Assembly (NCBI RefSeq): GCF_036669915.1
Contig: NC_089316.1
Location: 21,448,554 to 21,512,553, forward strand
Length of the DNA stretch: 64,000 nucleotides
Origin: Pocillopora verrucosa
Taxonomy: Eukaryota > Cnidaria > Anthozoa > Scleractinia > Pocilloporidae
Direction: 5' to 3'
Every line of letters begins with the position of its first letter. Position 1 is the stretch's first letter. This document shows, in pieces, positions 44,917 to 56,870 of the stretch. The notes below the pieces were generated by a model. It was not told the origin of the DNA. It was given only the letters and a program-made list of their open reading frames with translations, and did no database searches. Both the position numbers and the translations under genes were made by a program.

Positions 44917-47900
44917 CTACTCATTGAAAGACTGCAATTCAACTGCCCACATATCGCCGGCATCATTTGGATCAATTTTTGAGGTTTTCTTTCCATGATC
45001 CACAGTAGCTGGGAAAATGGTGTTCATCTTCCTTTTCAATCGCTCTCTAATCTGTAGATGTACAGGCGACAAAATATAAGTTACTGAGCACTCAAATCTT
45101 GATTTATGTCAAAATCAATATCATGTTCTTGGTGTGTATCCTCAGGTTCGTATCCGTCTCACCTGGCTGTTTCGCAAGCAGTGAAGGGCGAAAATCAGGA
45201 AACCCTAAAACAGAAAATTATTTCAAGATCAGCCTTAATTTGTCGATTTTGATGAGCAGTGATAGAGGGTCGTATGAGATATTTGATGCAGTGAGTTTAT
45301 CATCACGTATAGTGTTCTTGTAAAACGTATTAAAAAGGTTGAAAAAAATTTATTTAAGCAAGTTGCATGTCTCATAAACCAAAGGATAATTTTTTCATAT
45401 TGATTGGCTAATTGAATGCTTTTTGTTTCCAAGATTTTTTTCACGAAAATATAATATGATGGATATGAGAGGATCTGGTTTTGGCTTATAAGTAGTATGA
45501 GCATTAATGTATTCATACAGACAACTGATAATCGACAGTTCTACTCATAAGCTCACCTGAGTAGAATTGAAGATGGTGAAAATGTAGGCGAAAGCTTTGT
45601 GTAATGGTAAAAAAAGACCAAATAGCCACGTAACGCCCAGCAGTGGAAACATCACTAGGCATGTTCTTACGCCAAGTCTGAAGATCAATGACAATACGTG
45701 ACTTGTGGAATTAGACGTTCGTAGTTGACCTTTCAGTTGAAGTCGTAACGCCTCGTTGTTTATGATTAACTAGTAGTGAACCAACTGAATTAGCCAGATA
45801 CCTCAGAGCTCGCTCCTATAACAATTCGTTTTCGTGTGTTTGTTTTTCCCTAATTGCACTCATTACAATCGTTTGGTCAAATGTTAAAGTTTAGATCCTA
45901 CCGTATTTGCTGAATATGGTTGGCTTCTTCTATAGGTTGTACAAGTGTGGTCATCTCCTTTATGACTCGGACCAGTATCAAAATGTTGAGCTGAAACAAA
46001 CAATTGGTACTTTTAATCATAAGATATCGTTAAATAGAAAAAGAAAATTATCTGTCTTGCCAGAAGCGTCGTAAAAAGGAAAATTGTGAATCCCCAATCC
46101 GAGTCTTCGAGTTACGTGCTCCGATTCTCCAAGAGAGACTAGACAGCTACAGCTAACATCAGAAATACTGTAAAAATCGTGTGAGTGATTAGTATTAGAA
46201 ATATTGCAAACTTTGAGTATGGTCGTCGAGAATAGAAATGCGTTCTTCCTGGTACATTAAAGAAATAATGAAGAATCTATCATTGGTCGACTTACACCTT
46301 CAATGAACGCCACAAATGCGATGAATATCCAGATCAGGTTGTCAGCGGAGGACAGCCAGCAGCTTGAAATGAGATGAGGACAAAAAAAAAGATGGATTTG
46401 AACGAAATAGCTCCTTCAACCTCCCCGTGTCAAAACACCTTAGAAGCGAAACATTAGTCAAAAAACACACGAAAAAAATGATTTTATGTGAAAGACGGAA
46501 AAGACGGAGAAGGATAAGAGACTAGTAGAGAGGGAATTTCTTACTATTTATCACTGGTATAGCTTTGAATTTCCTCTTTTCCAGCAGCGATGCTTAATGA
46601 AATACCGACCATGATGATGGGTAAACCTGAGTATAAATAGGAGGAAGTCCACATAACTCACGGAATTACATATCCAATCAGAAGCGATTCAAAATGAGGA
46701 AGGTACCAATAACTCACAACAATTAAAGTAACGTACCCCATGAGATTACGTGAAACATGTGTATCTTTTCGTTGATGTTGTAAACTTTCACAACAAGCAG
46801 ATAGAGATAAATTGCTTCGATCAGCATCCAACAGAAAGCAGCCATTAGGAAATACTGCGTCAGAGCTGCTACTGCGACACAAGCAGTCTGCGAGAGAAAA
46901 AATTAGGTTTTTTTTTTTTACTCTCCTATTTACAAAATTTAATAAGCTTTAAAATAATTTTTTTTTTCAAATAACGGATTTATAAATGACTCACCGTGTC
47001 TCTCGTGGAGTTTATCCCGGCGAGAAAGATTATTTGTCCAGCTCCGATGGCCACAGAGAGATTCAAACGTATTTGAGACAGAGGTTGATCAACATCACTA
47101 GTAAAAAAACCAAAATAAAAACAAGCAAACAAACAAAACAAAACGAATAATTCTATGATAACGTATAATACTCATTTCATGTCGTAACAGATGAGGCAAT
47201 TAAATTACTACTGCTACTGAAGAGGAAAAATTTTATCTTTATTTTATTCTTTCTTATCCACAGCAAATATAATCATTATCATAAAGATTGCTGCGACAAT
47301 TCTTCAAGGTTCAAAATTTAAAAAAAAAAAAAAACTAGACATTGGTTATACGTTTTCATAAAAAAAAAGGTACAGTTAACTTGTCAAAATGCGAGACAAC
47401 AACGCACTCACATGACGTGTTTTGTCCACTCACAAGGCCATGGCGTCTTAACTGTCCCTTTAACTGTCCTATTATACCTTCCAATTTCAAGCATGACGCA
47501 CACACTGTCCTATTAGTGCTGAAATCGGGCTGGTGATAGCCAATTACATGCGAATTTTCTTAGAGGTTTGATTAATCCTTAAACAGTACTCACGTGAGGA
47601 AGTAATAGGCTATAATTGTCAAAAGTATCCCCGTCGTGGAAAGGCTTAATCCTACGTAAGTGATAATTTCCAGTATGATTGTGTCCTTCTCGGTGAGCTG
47701 TAACACAAATTTCATTATAATAAAAAAGAATGTTACCGAAATCAAAGGGATTGTATTAAAAATGTTAAAGATACGATTACCTTAGGGCTACCGTTGTAAT
47801 CGACTAAAACGGCAAAATGGGTCAAATGATTGCAGCTGCAAACTGTGTCTGGTAAGTGTTTTTTCGATTTTACAACGTGACATCCTCTCTCTGAATATCC

Positions 47901-49718
47901 GTCTGAGCTGCAAAAAAGAGAAAACAGAAAAAATACAAAAGGTACCTAATCACACAAGAAATATTAAAGAAAAGCGGAACAAAAAAAAACAATTATTTCC
48001 TTCTCCTACCGAGTTCAGAACCTAAACGCTTTTGTTGACTTATGATTTCGATTGTTGATATTTACACAAAATACTACTTAACCTGTCTACCTGATTTGCC
48101 GCCAAGAAACAATTTACTGCCGGGGAAAAAAGATATATTCCAGTTCCTTACCTTTCACTGAAGCCACTCCAAAACACGCATTTCTTCTCTCCTTCATCAG
48201 CCTTAAAAAATACATTTTAAATCTTTAGAATAGACTTAACGCAGATTAACTAGTCTTAATTTTACTATCTCTGTTACCCTGAGATTTCTGAACTTGAGGA
48301 TGACATTTTCTTGCAATGCTTCCGGTTTTGGATCCATAGCTACAGCTATTATCCTGGAGTCCAAATGCCTATGAAGAAAATTGAATATGAATGAAAACAG
48401 AAAAGGTTGAAAGTATGGTTATCATTAGGAATAAGGCAAGCTAAGACCCTTTTCAAATCAATGACAAATTCGCAGTTACTTCATAGACGATTGGCTGATG
48501 GTGATTGACAAGCAGAATACCAGCTGGGTTTTGACATTTTTTCCACATCACTTTTGCTGAGCCCGCAATTTTCTCTTTTTTATATGCAATTAAAGCTGCA
48601 TTTGGTTGATAAAATCAGAGAGATAACGCCACCTTTCTTTTCCTGTTTTATCCCTGATGGGTTGATCTGTGAGTAGTACTTCATGGAGATCTGTGTACAC
48701 AATCCCAACAACCAGCGACACTAAAGGAAAAAAAAAGGAAAAGGATATCGATCTCTGTGCAACTTGACAAACCAATTGCTATTTGGAAGGAAAACAAAGG
48801 TACATTGCAAATTAAGGTTTAAAAAAAGTAGTCAATACAAACCATTGTTCGCAAAATTTGCTGAGGAAACTTTCATGCTCGCTTGCAATTCTTGTTCTCC
48901 GAAATAGAAGTCATTGGCACTTTGTCGGTGGGCTTTTTTAAAAACCAGTACTGACGGAGAAAGAATAATGGATGGTTCAGCTGGTATTGAACTAAACAAT
49001 AACATGTGAACGCACAAAGGCATTTCTTTTCTTTTCCTCTCAAAAGTTACGGATCTTTACGATCATAAAAACATCGACGAGAAGAGTTTTAAGAGGCGTT
49101 TATTTTTTTCCTTTTTGAAATATCTTCAAATGCCTTCCTCTACCATCGTAATTGAAAAACAAAAAGTCCAAGTCGGGGAATAGATTGACCAATTTGATCC
49201 AATAGTGACGTTTCTCAACAGATCACGTGTATAAACTGTCACATCATCTAAGCAGTCATCCATTTTGTGAACCACTCACCCACTCAGTAGATAGACAAGT
49301 GCTATATCACCCCTGATCTGAAAAGATGGTTGTGTTCCGACTCACCCATTTTGCGGCTTTTGATCACTTCTAAAGACCTCATCCTTATCAGGTGGTGCTT
49401 GCTATAACTGAGAGCATATCTCTCGAAGTTGACTGCCACCTTGAAAATTGATTTCCTTCTTGTTTCAGCCTCTTCAATGATAGCAGGTTTCGTGATGTTT
49501 TTAATACCTGTGAAGAAGTCCTCGAAAACTCCTATGGCCTCCTGTAGTTATATGAAATACTTTTTGGTAAGGTTATAATAAGACGATAATTACTTGGCAT
49601 TAATGCAAGTCAAAGAATAGATCTGAGTCTCTAATGAAAATTCCAAAGACTAAAATACCTGTATAGAATTGTTTCTGGTGACATCTATTCTGGCAAGTTT
49701 AAAAACATATTCCCTCAC
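44917..49718 (-). CDS. Adhesion G-protein-coupled receptor, gene 2 (tandem paralogue, 16 exons resolved)
   Basis: Exons, 5' to 3': 49718-49659, 49541-49346, 48980-48843, 48720-48633, 48368-48278, 48201-48152, 47907-47781 (GPS), 47697-47594 (TM1), 47097-46995 (TM2), 46887-46737 (TM3), 46626-46545 (TM4), 46362-46296 (TM5), 45990-45902, 45677-45557 (TM6-7), 45204-45163, 45051-44917. Every exon matches a gene 1 exon in order and phase, and many are equal in length (60, 88, 91, 103, 151, 82, 67, 121 and 42 bp). The GPS reads CSCNHLTHFAVL and TM6 reads FPLLGVTWLFGLF. The C-terminal tail is longer than in gene 1 (44 codons, ending LQSFNE). The first resolved exon starts at phase 0, so upstream exons are needed; the lectin exon at 51419-51793 is the best candidate. 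The linker joining them is not resolved. Confidence 0.87.
47781..47907 (-). other. GPS autoproteolysis exon of adhesion GPCR gene 2
   Basis: Encodes SDGYSERGCHVVKSKK and then VCSCNHLTHFAVLVDYN. The HL|T cleavage tripeptide and cysteines are conserved, with the partner KCVFW in the preceding exon at 48201-48152. Autocleavage is expected as in gene 1; the predicted tethered peptide THFAVLV differs by one residue. Confidence 0.87.
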
Positions 49719-49744
49719 CTAAAAAGGAGAAAGTAACAGTTACA

Positions 49745-50156
49745 CTTATGGGCCAAAGACAAGCACAGGGGCTATGATTGAATGGAGTACGCACCAGCTT
49801 CTGAATTGTTCTCGACGTCGACGGCAACGGCGATGTTGAAGTCGGAGGGGACGGTAATGGGCGATGGCGATGGCGATGGCGACAACGGCGGTGATAACGA
49901 AGCACAAGGTGATTTAGAGAGTAAAAACGGGGACGAAGGTGTGGATGAAGGCGAGGACGTGAGTGAGGGTGAGTGCGACGGCGACAAAAACTCCAAAGGC
50001 GACTTTTTCGGTGACGATGATGACGATACTTGCGGTGATAGAGCCGATTGTGTCCATGTCGACATCAATGGTGCAGAGGGTGCAGCAGGTAACGGTGAGG
50101 GTGATGATGTTACCACTGATATTGATAAATTTAGGGGGAAAAAAAGAATTTTTTAG
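49745..50156. repeat. GAYGGY hexamer-biased tract with long open frames on both strands
   Basis: A region of GGCGATGGCGATGGCGATGG-like repeats is open on the plus strand as a Gly/Asp-rich frame (49782-50156) and on the minus strand as a Ser/Pro-rich frame (50116-49772). It lies between the lectin exon and the first resolved exon of gene 2, where gene 1 has a Thr/Pro linker exon. A mucin-like stalk on the minus strand would make sense, but I could not place a donor that gives the required phase. An intronic repeat remains equally likely. Confidence 0.4.
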
Positions 50157-51418
50157 CATAAATAGGACATTCTGTTGTGAAGAACGCATAAAACAGCTAC
50201 AACACAAAATAAGTTTAGGAATAGATGTTGACCGACCATCCAAATCTCTAAAAGAAACATACTACCTTTGATTAAAGCAAAGCCCATGACTGGAAGTATT
50301 TTCAATTACTGTTACTCCTGTTACTGATACAGATAGCAGGCGGGAAAACTATCACTTATAAACCTGCAATCGTTTTTACCCGAGGGTAAACCTAAGACCT
50401 GTATATTATGACAGTTATTAACTCTTTTCCGGGCACTATGGGCTAAAATGGAGTATTTGGTGGGCTAAGATGTATTTTTTTTCTCGACCAAACTTCATTC
50501 ATAATACTGGAAGCAAAAATTCATCTTGATTGTAAGAAGCTTCATAGTTTCATAGATGATCAAAATAAAGTGGCAACTTAAATCGATCAAGAGTTATGGT
50601 ATAGACCTCTGGTCAATTAGCGTGAATTTCCTGAAGCTTTTAGATAATGGCGTCTGTACATAAGTTTACCTATTTTGTTATCAAATGTAAAGGAAACGCT
50701 ACAAACAAACGGCTAGTTTTTATGTGAAGGTACAATAATCTATCAATAATAATACTGTATAGTAACATTATTTGCATAGCCAAATCTATTTAAATTATCA
50801 TTGCTTTCAATGATGTCGCAAAATCAAAACTTATTGATATAACACTAACATAACCATGATTACACTTCACTTACATTACCATAAGTGGGTAGCATTTCTA
50901 CTCATCGTTTCGTCTGATCATTTTAACCCTTTTCCGATTATGTTCGCAACTGTTAAAACTGGCATTTGACTCTCCCAAGAAAGCTGAACGCCTGCTGAAG
51001 CCATCTTAGTTTGATTTTTAGCAAGGGCTGGGTACAACCTAGGCAAACTAACCGCTGACCTGCAAGGCGTTCGAAGGCGCAACTATAATGGAGAGACAGC
51101 ATATATGTGGAGAGCTTGGAGAATTTCAGTTTCCTGAAGTTCTTTAAAAGTGCTAGAACACAAACAGCAAGGAAAAATGTTGTGGAAAAGTGCCATATGA
51201 ATTGCTCCGTGAGCCAAAGTAGGCCAAAGAAAATGCCAGCGTAATAGGGAAGGGCCCATTGTCAATCACATTGGCCTTACATTAAAGCTTCTAGCACAAA
51301 GCCACTTCTTTTCTAATATTAGTGAAAGCTGCAGGATCCATAGTGATAACGTCTTAGCGTTTCAGGAATTCCCTGTACCTTAATTACTCTCTTTAAGACA
51401 GTTGTAGTTTTGAATTAC

Positions 51419-51793
51419 CTTTATGAAACTCACAAATGTAAGGAGAATCTGCATCCCTAGTTCCAGATTTGACTTGCATAAATCCATCGTTAGACTTCCA
51501 AGAAATGGAAGCTACCTCTCCATCAGGGTTAGACAAGTTTTTTATCCATTGCTTGAAATTTAGTTGTCTTCCATTCACCCAAGTCCAATTGCCAGCTTTT
51601 TTTTCTAAGCCAATATGATAAAATGTATCATTGGACTTCTGAATCTCTTTCTTGATAAAATTCCGTTCATCTTCTGTCTCTATGGAAACCAGGTCTCCTC
51701 CTTGGCTTCGACAATGGTCTCTGTTCTTGTTCCATGTTCCTCCCTTCTCCAAAAATGTGTACAAACGGTTTTCAAAAGAAGGATTTGGGCATA
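51419..51793 (-). CDS. C-type lectin-like domain exon, probably ectodomain of adhesion GPCR gene 2
   Basis: The exon runs from a TTTGTAG acceptor (before 51793) to an AAAG|GTAATT donor (after 51419). It is 375 bp, phase 1 to phase 1, about 124 residues. C-type lectin hallmarks: CPNPSFENRLYTF start, NRDHCRSQGGDLVSIETEDE, the WVNGRQLNFKQW core and the YICEF end. Only three of the four usual cysteines are seen, and no EPN/QPD or WND sugar-binding triplets are evident, so calcium-dependent sugar binding is doubtful. Its strand, position and phase fit gene 2, whose resolved exons lack an N-terminus; gene 1's signal-peptide exon ends in the same phase. It could instead be a separate lectin gene. 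Confidence 0.75.
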
Positions 51794-53100
51794 CTACAAA
51801 TGAGCGTAATAATGATAATAATATCAATGAAAATGATATAAACAATAACATTGGCAAGGATGTTGCTAATGACAATAATAGTCTTAATTATCGTAATAAT
51901 AATGATACTAATGATGAAAGTAATAATGATGATGATCATAGTCAAAGGTGATTCTAAACTAGCGAGAACACGTGTCATAGAACTTGATATTTTTCCTAAT
52001 ATCTATAGAGTATTTGATCGATCCATATCATGCAATACATCTCTCTCTATTTTGGCATTTTGCCTTCTTGAAAGTGCTCTGATTTTACCTACTGTGTCAT
52101 GTCAGTGTAGATTTAAGAAATGTTACAGATAATGGTCTTTGAATGATATACACGAGATACTATTATAAAGGTTGCCAGATGAATCTACGACGTCTTTCCA
52201 CGTAAAAGCATCCCTTATAATAATCTGTGCATGAATTTTCGGTATTGAAGAAATCAGTCAGAAATCATTCCTACTTGTGCATATATGATAAATAGAGGAT
52301 ATTAAATGGCCGCGTGGGGATACGAATTTTATCTTCTCGTGCCGAAAGTATCTCTCACGAGTGAGTGTGAGAAGATAAAAACGAAGATAAAACTTGTAAA
52401 CCCAAGCGGCCATGTAATGATCCGTTTATTTAATTTATACTAATGAAATTTCAAAAGAACCGGCCGCGCGCCTGAGCTAGAAGCTCTCTTGTAATTGGCT
52501 GATCATGTTTGTAACCATGGCGACACCAATATCCTCAAACATGAAAGATAAAAATAGTATCTTCACTGCACGCGATGAAGATATGATTTTTTAGTAAAAG
52601 GAAAATACTGGTATTTCATCAGTATGTGTATAATAAAATTGGATCTACATTGCTTCACCTGGTCCTTGCAGTTGCATCATCAAAGTAAGGGTAACTGCAT
52701 AAGAGAAAACAAAAATATACATTGCTTACAACTAGAATACTATTATTCCAAACAAAATAAGACTATTAGAAGAAGCATTTCTCGAAAAGAGATATAAGGC
52801 GAGAAAACTGGATGGAGGGGAAAATAGGTTAGGAACGTGTGTTAATTCAATGATATCTAAAAAGAAAACAGAGAGAGAGTTAAGGGTTTAACCATTTTCT
52901 TTCTCTTTTCCGAGCTGCTGCTGAAGGAATACCAGTTAGCTCTAAACTGACAGCATTTTTCTTTTATTTAACTGAATTTAACAGTTATTGCAGATTGTGT
53001 GTATAAGACAGTTGATGATGTCACGTGAACACGTCCCATGTTACCTAACCTAGACACGATAAAAGTTGAACGACTTAAGATTTTGTAGGTCTTATAAGCC
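51794..53100. other. Upstream region of the lectin exon, with simple repeats and a palindromic element
   Basis: AAT/GAT-rich low-complexity sequence at 51805-51950 lies immediately upstream of the lectin exon acceptor. The small inverted repeat at 52305-52420 follows. A signal-peptide exon for gene 2 is expected upstream of 51793, but I could not identify it. Confidence 0.45.
52305..52420. repeat. Small inverted-repeat element (ATGGCCGC ends)
   Basis: AAATGGCCGCGTGGGGATAC at the left and the inverse of GTAAACCCAAGCGGCCATGT at the right form arms, with an inner TTTTATCTTC/GAAGATAAAA match. About 115 bp, non-coding, MITE-like. Confidence 0.65.
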
Positions 53101-53109
53101 TAGCTTTTG

Positions 53110-53930
53110 CTATCCTACCCATAAGCATTTTAATATGTGACCCTCCACGTGGTTTCAGGGAATAAGGTGAACGCAAGGACACGGCACGTTCTAACACGCT
53201 CGCACGCCAATGGCATGACACGCTTACCGTGCAGTTATGCGCATAAAAACAATTGATCTTGGAAAGCGTGTTCGTAGCCATTGTTCATATCTTGCTAGCA
53301 CGGTAGAGCTTTGTTTCTAGAACACGCTAGATTTTTTTCTTTTTAGCGAGCTAAGTTCCACTGTTTCCTTACCACGCCAGCTTATCTTGTACACCCCAAC
53401 TCACTTTGTTACTTATGTTTATCATCTTCTTAATTGTGAGAATGGTTTTTTTGCGAAGTATATTACTAACAGAATATAAGCAAAAATAAAGAAGATCTTA
53501 TGTCCTATCCGAAAGTTGTAAGAAAAAGAGTAATATTGACGGCAAATCTTTCCCTCAGGATTTTCACACGGAATTCAATGAGCACGACGTGTTTTACAAG
53601 GTCTATAGGAGCTCAGTTTGAAGACATGAATTCCTTTTTTTAAACTTAATTCTTACCTCGTAAACTATAAATTCTTATCGCTCTATGTACAAATCGAAAG
53701 CAACTTCAACTTTAAGTGGCGCGTCGTATTGTTCGAAGTTTCGGGCAAGATCTTAACACGTTCCTTTGTTTCTACCATGCGAAGCAAGACAATGGCTGCA
53801 AAGTTAACGAGGCAAGTAACTAACACGCAGCTCACGTGTTAAACCTAGTTCTTTTGATTTAGTGTGTGTACGCTCACCTTATTCCCTAAAGTCCCGTGGG
53901 GGATTACATATAACAAAATTTAGGCATGCT
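53110..53930. repeat. MITE-like element with about 65-bp inverted ends
   Basis: The left end contains GGTTTCAGGGAATAAGGTGA and the right end CTCACCTTATTCCCTAAAGT; matching continues outward to ATATGTGACCC and GGGGATTACATAT. The interior is rich in (T)AACACG strings and has no coding frame. Confidence 0.65.
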
Positions 53931-55688
53931 CTAACCACCAGTTTTTCTGTAAATCTGAAAAAATCATGCCACAGTATTTCGAAAATAAAATCGGTGTTTC
54001 ACTATTATTATTATTGTTATAATTATTATTATTTTATAGCGAGGCGCAAGTTCGCATGTCAGAAGAAAAGATTTACAGCAGAAATTTGAAGCTAAATTTT
54101 TTCCTAGTCGAGAACGGTGTATTTTTACACCTGAAATATTTTAATTTTTCAAATTAAGCGTGAAAAATATCGTAATCTTAATATTACGCTCTAAAGTTAG
54201 GTTGATTACATGAGGACTTTGCCTTCGCAAATTTGTTCTGAGCCATCAATAAGTAGATAGGAAAAGTAGACAGCAAATGATATGAAGAAAATGTGTACTC
54301 CTATAGGGTCTAGAGGATGCCAGTCAAAAAATGCATTACAAAATTCGCTTCCAAAAAGCAGAAAAATGCTGTTCATAGTTCGAATTCAATTAAAGTTACA
54401 CAGCATTATTGCAAAAACAATGAATATCATCAATTTGAACATTTTCGCCCTCGATATTTTGATGATTTATTTTATGACTTACTATTCTAACCGGAGTATT
54501 AAACTTTTCCGTTGCACATTCACTCAGCTTCAGATCTAAATTTTAGCAAAGAAACTTGAAGTAAAATCTCTCCACTACTGCTGATTAACATTCATCTCGA
54601 TAAACGGCAGATAATGGCGTTTTAGATTCCGAATTGCTAACAGGCTCGCTTCTGTACGGAATGTAATAGTGTCTTCCTTTTGCATGTGTTCTTCGTCAAG
54701 ACAAAGCAGTAATGAATTAAAAGCTTTACTTAATATATCATTTAAACTGCATGCGACCAATTGTTTCCTGGCTAATCGTTTTCCAATTTTATTTTTCCTC
54801 TTATCAGAATTTAGAATAAACATTGCGAAAGGCTCGAAACTCCAATTCAATTATTTTCATCGCTTTCGTAGTGAAAGTAATCATGAAAATTTTCAGAGAG
54901 CTACATGAGGGCCAATTGGCTTTATGCTTCTCAGTTTTGGCTAAAGGGATTCATGATGTTTGCATCTATCTGAAATATCTCAGATCCCTGTTTCATCGTG
55001 TTTCTTCTCGCGTAACCAAGAGATGTGATAAAGCTTTTACTTACTCAGCGAAAGACGTAGAGACCGGTCTGTGAACATTTTGCCGGATTGGAGCTTACTC
55101 ATCGCCCAATTTATCGCGTTACCATAAGAAAATGTCGGTAATCCAATGATGGCTCGAGACTTGGTAGCAGCACATGTATGGCACCCGCAAATTTTTAACG
55201 AACGTTGTTCTCTTTGGCAGGAGATTGAATGTTATAGACAGCTCAAAACTCGATTGCTCTTTCCTTACGTGAGTAACTAGTTTTTTTTTTCTAAATGAAC
55301 GGAACAATGGCATTGAGGTTATTTTCACCAGGTGCAAAGCGCTGTTTTGTTTTTTTCCTTTTAAAAACTAATTTATGAGCCTTATTTATAAAATATTTGC
55401 TTATTCAAATCAGCATCCTGCCAACCGGAAGCAAGTGCGAGTATCTCATCTGTTCATCAGCACGAATGGAAATAATCATCGTCTCTCCTTCAAACAGATG
55501 AAGCTCCTCGATGAAAGCGGTACCTTTAACTTCATATATTTATATATACCTTCGTAAGAGGGAATGATTCGGTCACATGTACATGCAAGTGTGCTTATTA
55601 AAATCTACCATACAAGGGCAAGAAATGTCTGTGAACTATTTGAAATCAACTTGTAACTTCCAATGAAAATTAAAAATTCCTTTCTCGC
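53931..55688. other. Intergenic, nothing recognised
   Basis: Contains a short TTA/TAT tract near 54000-54035 and short frames without domains. No gene, RNA or strong repeat is supported. Confidence 0.45.
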
Positions 55689-56148
55689 ACTTTGTTATAA
55701 TTGTCCCACTTTGTAAAAACACTTATCGCACTTTTTGATTAAAAAAGCTCTCGCATATGACGGACCAACACACTTTATAAAAAAGTTAGCTGACGCGCAC
55801 TTGTCATACCTTATAATAACACTTGTCGTATTTTGTAATAACACGTCATATACTTTGTTATAACACTTGTCATACTTTGCAATAGCACGTCATACTTTGT
55901 AGACACTTGTCATATTTTGTTAAACACTTGTCGTACTTTGTAAAAAAAAACCCATTGTGTGCAGTGTTGTCATGGTAACCTTGTCATATCATCCATTTTG
56001 GTGACGCTGTCAACCAATCAACTCTTCAAGATTTTTCGGCTTATATTATACCATATGGTCTGTTATTGCAAAGTGCGACAAGTGTGATCATAAAATACGA
56101 CAGGTGTTGCAGAGTGCGACGATTTTTGCAAAGTGTGAAAGAACAAAA
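55689..56148. repeat. Fold-back element of degenerate CACTTGTCGTACTTTGTAAT units
   Basis: From 55689 to about 55945 the sequence repeats variants of ACACTTGTCATACTTTGTAA on the plus strand every 20-45 bp. From about 56068 to 56140 the inverse (GCAAAGTGCGACAAGTGTGA) appears at least four times. The centre (55945-56065) is non-repeated. This resembles the organisation of the GAAGACC element: a fold-back whose arms are tandem repeats. Confidence 0.75.
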
Positions 56149-56289
56149 CTTCCGATCACAGTCCTTTAAGGCGGTTTTGTCACTATTATTTTTTGGCTTG
56201 TGGAGACGCAATTTATTCTGAAACATTTATCCCAATACCTTGCCCAAGCAAAAAACAAAGGAGAGGTTTTTTCGACGAGGTGTCAAGAG

Positions 56290-56870
56290 GAGCGATCTTA
56301 TCAGAAGCAAGTTTAACTAAATTTTCAGACACGGTCTCCATGAAAAGCAGTTTTTATTTTCACTGTTTGAAGCGCAGGGAAACGCGCATGACTTAGTCGT
56401 GTTCGGTTTAAGTTTGGTTTCTGATTAGTAACTGTCGGTCGATGCTTTGTATCCCACGCTATTGACAGGTCTTATCTGATCAGAAGTAAGTTTAAATAAA
56501 TTTTGAGACACGGCCTCCATGAAAAGCTGTTTTTATTTTCGAGGAATTTTTTTAATTTTTGTTGTTTTATTTAGGTAGATAGTTTGGTATCTTAATTGGA
56601 CCGTGTATATTAAATAAAGTTATCGTATCGCCAGCGGCACTTAATTCATTTCTACAGGGAGGAGGTGAAAGTGTAGAAAATGTTTTGTAAGATGAAACTC
56701 AAGGAAGCAGGATCTTAATAAAAAAAAATAGAAATAAAAGATAGACCACAACTGTCAATAGCGTGGGATACAAACCATCGACCGTCAGTTACCAATCAGA
56801 AACTAAACTTAAACCGAAGACGACTTGGTCACGCGCGTTTTCCCGCGCTTCAAGCAGTGTGCCTGGTTTT
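56290..56870. repeat. Nested direct and inverted repeats
   Basis: A 70-bp direct repeat (CTCCATGAAAAGCAGTTTTT and CTCCATGAAAAGCTGTTTTT) occurs near 56290-56360 and 56470-56540. An inverted repeat pairs 56358-56480 with 56755-56870 (GACCGTCAGTTACCAATCAG region, GCGCTTCAAGCAGTG). The interior at 56540-56750 is unique. No coding content. Confidence 0.75.

Noticed and set aside
51772-51978. Ile-rich minus ORF and the hydrophobic leader seemingly preceding the lectin domain
   Set aside because: It is translation of an AAT/GAT simple repeat. The splice acceptor at 51794-51795 places the exon start after it, so it is not a signal peptide.
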